In this document: in pieces, positions 33,288-34,700 of the stretch
Numbering within the stretch: the first letter of the stretch is position 1
Layout of the letters: each line of letters begins with the position of its first letter
Assembly: GCA_021781495.1 (NCBI GenBank)
Contig: JAJXWS010000035.1
Coordinates: 1 to 34,700 of the forward strand
Reading direction: 5' to 3'
DNA from: Acidobacteriota bacterium
Lineage (GTDB): Bacteria; Acidobacteriota; Terriglobia; Terriglobales; Acidobacteriaceae
Length of the DNA stretch: 34,700 nucleotides
The notes under the pieces: generated by a model
Told to the model about the DNA's origin: nothing
The model's database searches: none
The model's input: only the letters and a program-made list of their open reading frames with translations
Position numbers and translations under genes: made by a program

Positions 33288-34700
33288 TTATCCCGTTACG
33301 ATCTCGCTGAAATCGGCAATGCTCGAAAAGTCCTTCAGCACGCCGTCAATCAGCGCCAGGTTCGCGCCGCGCACGGCAGCATCCGGGTCCAGCACCATCA
33401 CCTTGTCAAAGAAGGCATCCACCACCGGGCGCAGCGTAGCGATAAGCACCAGCGCTTCGCCGTAGGCACGCTTCTGCCGCTGCTCGGCCACCTGCGGAGC
33501 CAGCGCCGCCGCTGCATCGGCCAGGCGCTGCGCCTCGGCTGCCAGCGTTACGCCGGCCGCAGGGCCAACGGCAAACTTCTTCTCCTCGGCCTGCCGCAGG
33601 ATGTTCTTGATGCGCTTGAAGGCCGCCGAGATGGCCGCAAAGTCCTCAGAGCCGCGCACCGCCGTCAGCGCCTCGGCACGCGCAATGGCGTCGCGGACGT
33701 CATCGTCGCCCGCGGCCAGCACGGCATTCACCACGTCATACGCAAAGCCGCGCACATCCTTCAGGTAGAAGTGCAGGCGCTCGCGCAAGAACGCCGCCAC
33801 CTGCTCCCGATTCGCGCCATCGGCTCCGCTGGCGGCCAGCACACCTGAGAGCGTCAGCGGCAGTTCCGACTCAGCCAGAATCTTCACAATCGCGTTGGCC
33901 GCGCGGCGCAGCGCAAAGGGATCCTTCGATCCCGTAGGCGCATTGCCAATGCCAAACATCGCCGTAATCGTCTGGATGCGGTCCGCCAGGCCCAGCAACT
34001 GCCCTTCCACTGAGACGGGAATGTTGTCCTCAGTGGAAGCCGGCGTGTACTGCTCATAGATGGCCAGCGCCACGCGCTCGCCCAGCCCCTGTGCCCGCGC
34101 ATACAGGCCGCCGATAATGCCCTGCAGTTCGGTGAACTCCTTCACCAATTCTGCCGTCAGGTCCGTCTTGGCCAGCTCCACGGCCTTCAGCAGCGCAGTC
34201 TCGTCCATTGCCACGCCGGCGCTCTTCGCGGCCGCGGCCAGCGCCCGCGCAATGCGCAGGTTCTGCTCTGTCTTCCAGTGGTAGCTGCCCAGCTCCTTCT
34301 GGAACGTGACATGCTTCAGGCTCTCAACACGCTCGGTCAGCGGAGCCTTCTGGTCAAAGTCCCAGAAAAACTGCGCATCCTTGAAGCGCGCCCGCAGCAC
34401 GCGCGCGTTGCCGTGCCGGATGATCGCCGCACCTTCCTCGTCGGCCTCGGTGTTCAGCACCGCCAGAAAGTGCGGCGCCAGCCTGCTGTCCGCGCCCTCC
34501 ACGGCAAAGTACTTCTGGTGATCGCGCATCACGGTCACCAGCACCTCTTCCGGCAGCGCCAGGTACTCGGCCTCAAAGCCGCCCAGGATCACCGTGGGCC
34601 ACTCGGTCAGGTGAACAACGGTCTCCACCAGCGGTTCATCCTCGCGCCACAGAGCGCCCGGCACGGTGCGCGTCGCCTTGTCCAGCGCCTTTCGGATACT
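33288..34700 (-). CDS. glyS: Glycine-tRNA ligase beta subunit, N-terminal part beyond window
   Basis: GlyS pairs with GlyQ in the alpha2-beta2 bacterial glycyl-tRNA synthetase and supplies most tRNA-binding contacts. The frame runs off the right edge (first visible codons read SIRKALDKATRT), so about 470 of the usual 690 or so residues are present, that is, the C-terminal two thirds. Recognisable segments are FEAEYLALPEEVLVTVMRDHQKYF, DAQFFWDFD, ELQGIIGGLYA and GSKDPFALRRAANAIVKIL, the last being highly characteristic, then a helical anticodon-binding-like end with FFDKVMVLDPDAAVRGANLALI. It converges on the MetX-like gene. glyQ would be expected upstream, outside the window. Confidence 0.96.
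   Translation of the reverse strand, partial: SIRKALDKATRTVPGALWREDEPLVETVVHLTEWPTVILGGFEAEYLALPEEVLVTVMRDHQKYFAVEGADSRLAPHFLAVLNTEADEEGAAIIRHGNARVLRARFKDAQFFWDFDQKAPLTERVESLKHVTFQKELGSYHWKTEQNLRIARALAAAAKSAGVAMDETALLKAVELAKTDLTAELVKEFTELQGIIGGLYARAQGLGERVALAIYEQYTPASTEDNIPVSVEGQLLGLADRIQTITAMFGIGNAPTGSKDPFALRRAANAIVKILAESELPLTLSGVLAASGADGANREQVAAFLRERLHFYLKDVRGFAYDVVNAVLAAGDDDVRDAIARAEALTAVRGSEDFAAISAAFKRIKNILRQAEEKKFAVGPAAGVTLAAEAQRLADAAAALAPQVAEQRQKRAYGEALVLIATLRPVVDAFFDKVMVLDPDAAVRGANLALIDGVLKDFSSIADFSEIVTG

Overview
The window is a GC-rich bacterial chromosome segment that looks like core genome of an Acidobacteriota member (Terriglobia: Granulicella, Terriglobus or Acidobacterium relatives). 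I infer this from gene content and protein style: a Tat-exported Gfo/Idh/MocA oxidoreductase, a membrane-fused spermidine-synthase-like protein, paired MacB-type permeases, and an lptCA-lptB-rpoN-hpf-rapZ cluster without ptsN. No database search was run. Coding density is high. I see no insertion sequences, phage genes, CRISPR arrays, tRNAs or rRNAs. Both end genes, an M16 peptidase and glyS, are cut by the window edges.

Layout. 1-4.5 kb (+): the end of an M16 zinc peptidase, a type IV prepilin-like protein overlapping a LolA-like lipoprotein carrier by ATGA, a Tat-signal Gfo/Idh/MocA oxidoreductase and a small membrane protein. 4.5-9.0 kb (-): two MacB/FtsX-type permeases with no ATPase beside them, a 3-hydroxyacyl-CoA dehydrogenase and a secreted glycine-zipper protein. 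9.4-12.5 kb (+): eno and gpmI. 12.8-15.1 kb (+): a 13-TM spermidine-synthase-like protein with an altered active site. 15.2-18.2 kb (-): a zinc-finger membrane protein, a YycJ/WalJ-type metallo-hydrolase and a LytS-type histidine kinase. 18.3-20.3 kb: ribA (+), then a DinB-family protein and a P-loop kinase-like protein (-). 20.7-24.4 kb (+): gapA, a RidA-like gene, pgk and tpiA. 24.6-32.1 kb (-): in transcription order, an unknown 203-aa gene, a giant lptC-lptA fusion, lptB, rpoN, long-form hpf and rapZ. 32.2-33.2 kb (+): a secreted MetX-like alpha/beta hydrolase. 33.3 kb to the end (-): glyS.

How the genes fit together. Five enzymes of lower glycolysis (TpiA, GapA, Pgk, GpmI, Eno) sit in two co-directional blocks, and strong RNA hairpins lie between most neighbouring genes, suggesting per-gene adjustment of expression. 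The minus-strand block from 32.1 to 24.6 kb joins LPS export to sigma-54, ribosome hibernation and RapZ, as in the proteobacterial rpoN neighbourhood, but with LptC and LptA fused and PTS-Ntr genes missing. Several genes (ribA, the gene upstream of lptCA, the MetX-like gene, lytS) have a -10-like hexamer 6-8 nt before the start codon and no Shine-Dalgarno, suggesting leaderless mRNAs.

Most of the window is ordinary housekeeping sequence. The points most worth a second look are the lptC-lptA fusion and its unknown partner gene, the arginine-less RidA homologue between gapA and pgk, the 8-bp tandem repeat before tpiA, the structured glycolytic intergenic regions, and the active-site change in the spermidine-synthase-like protein.
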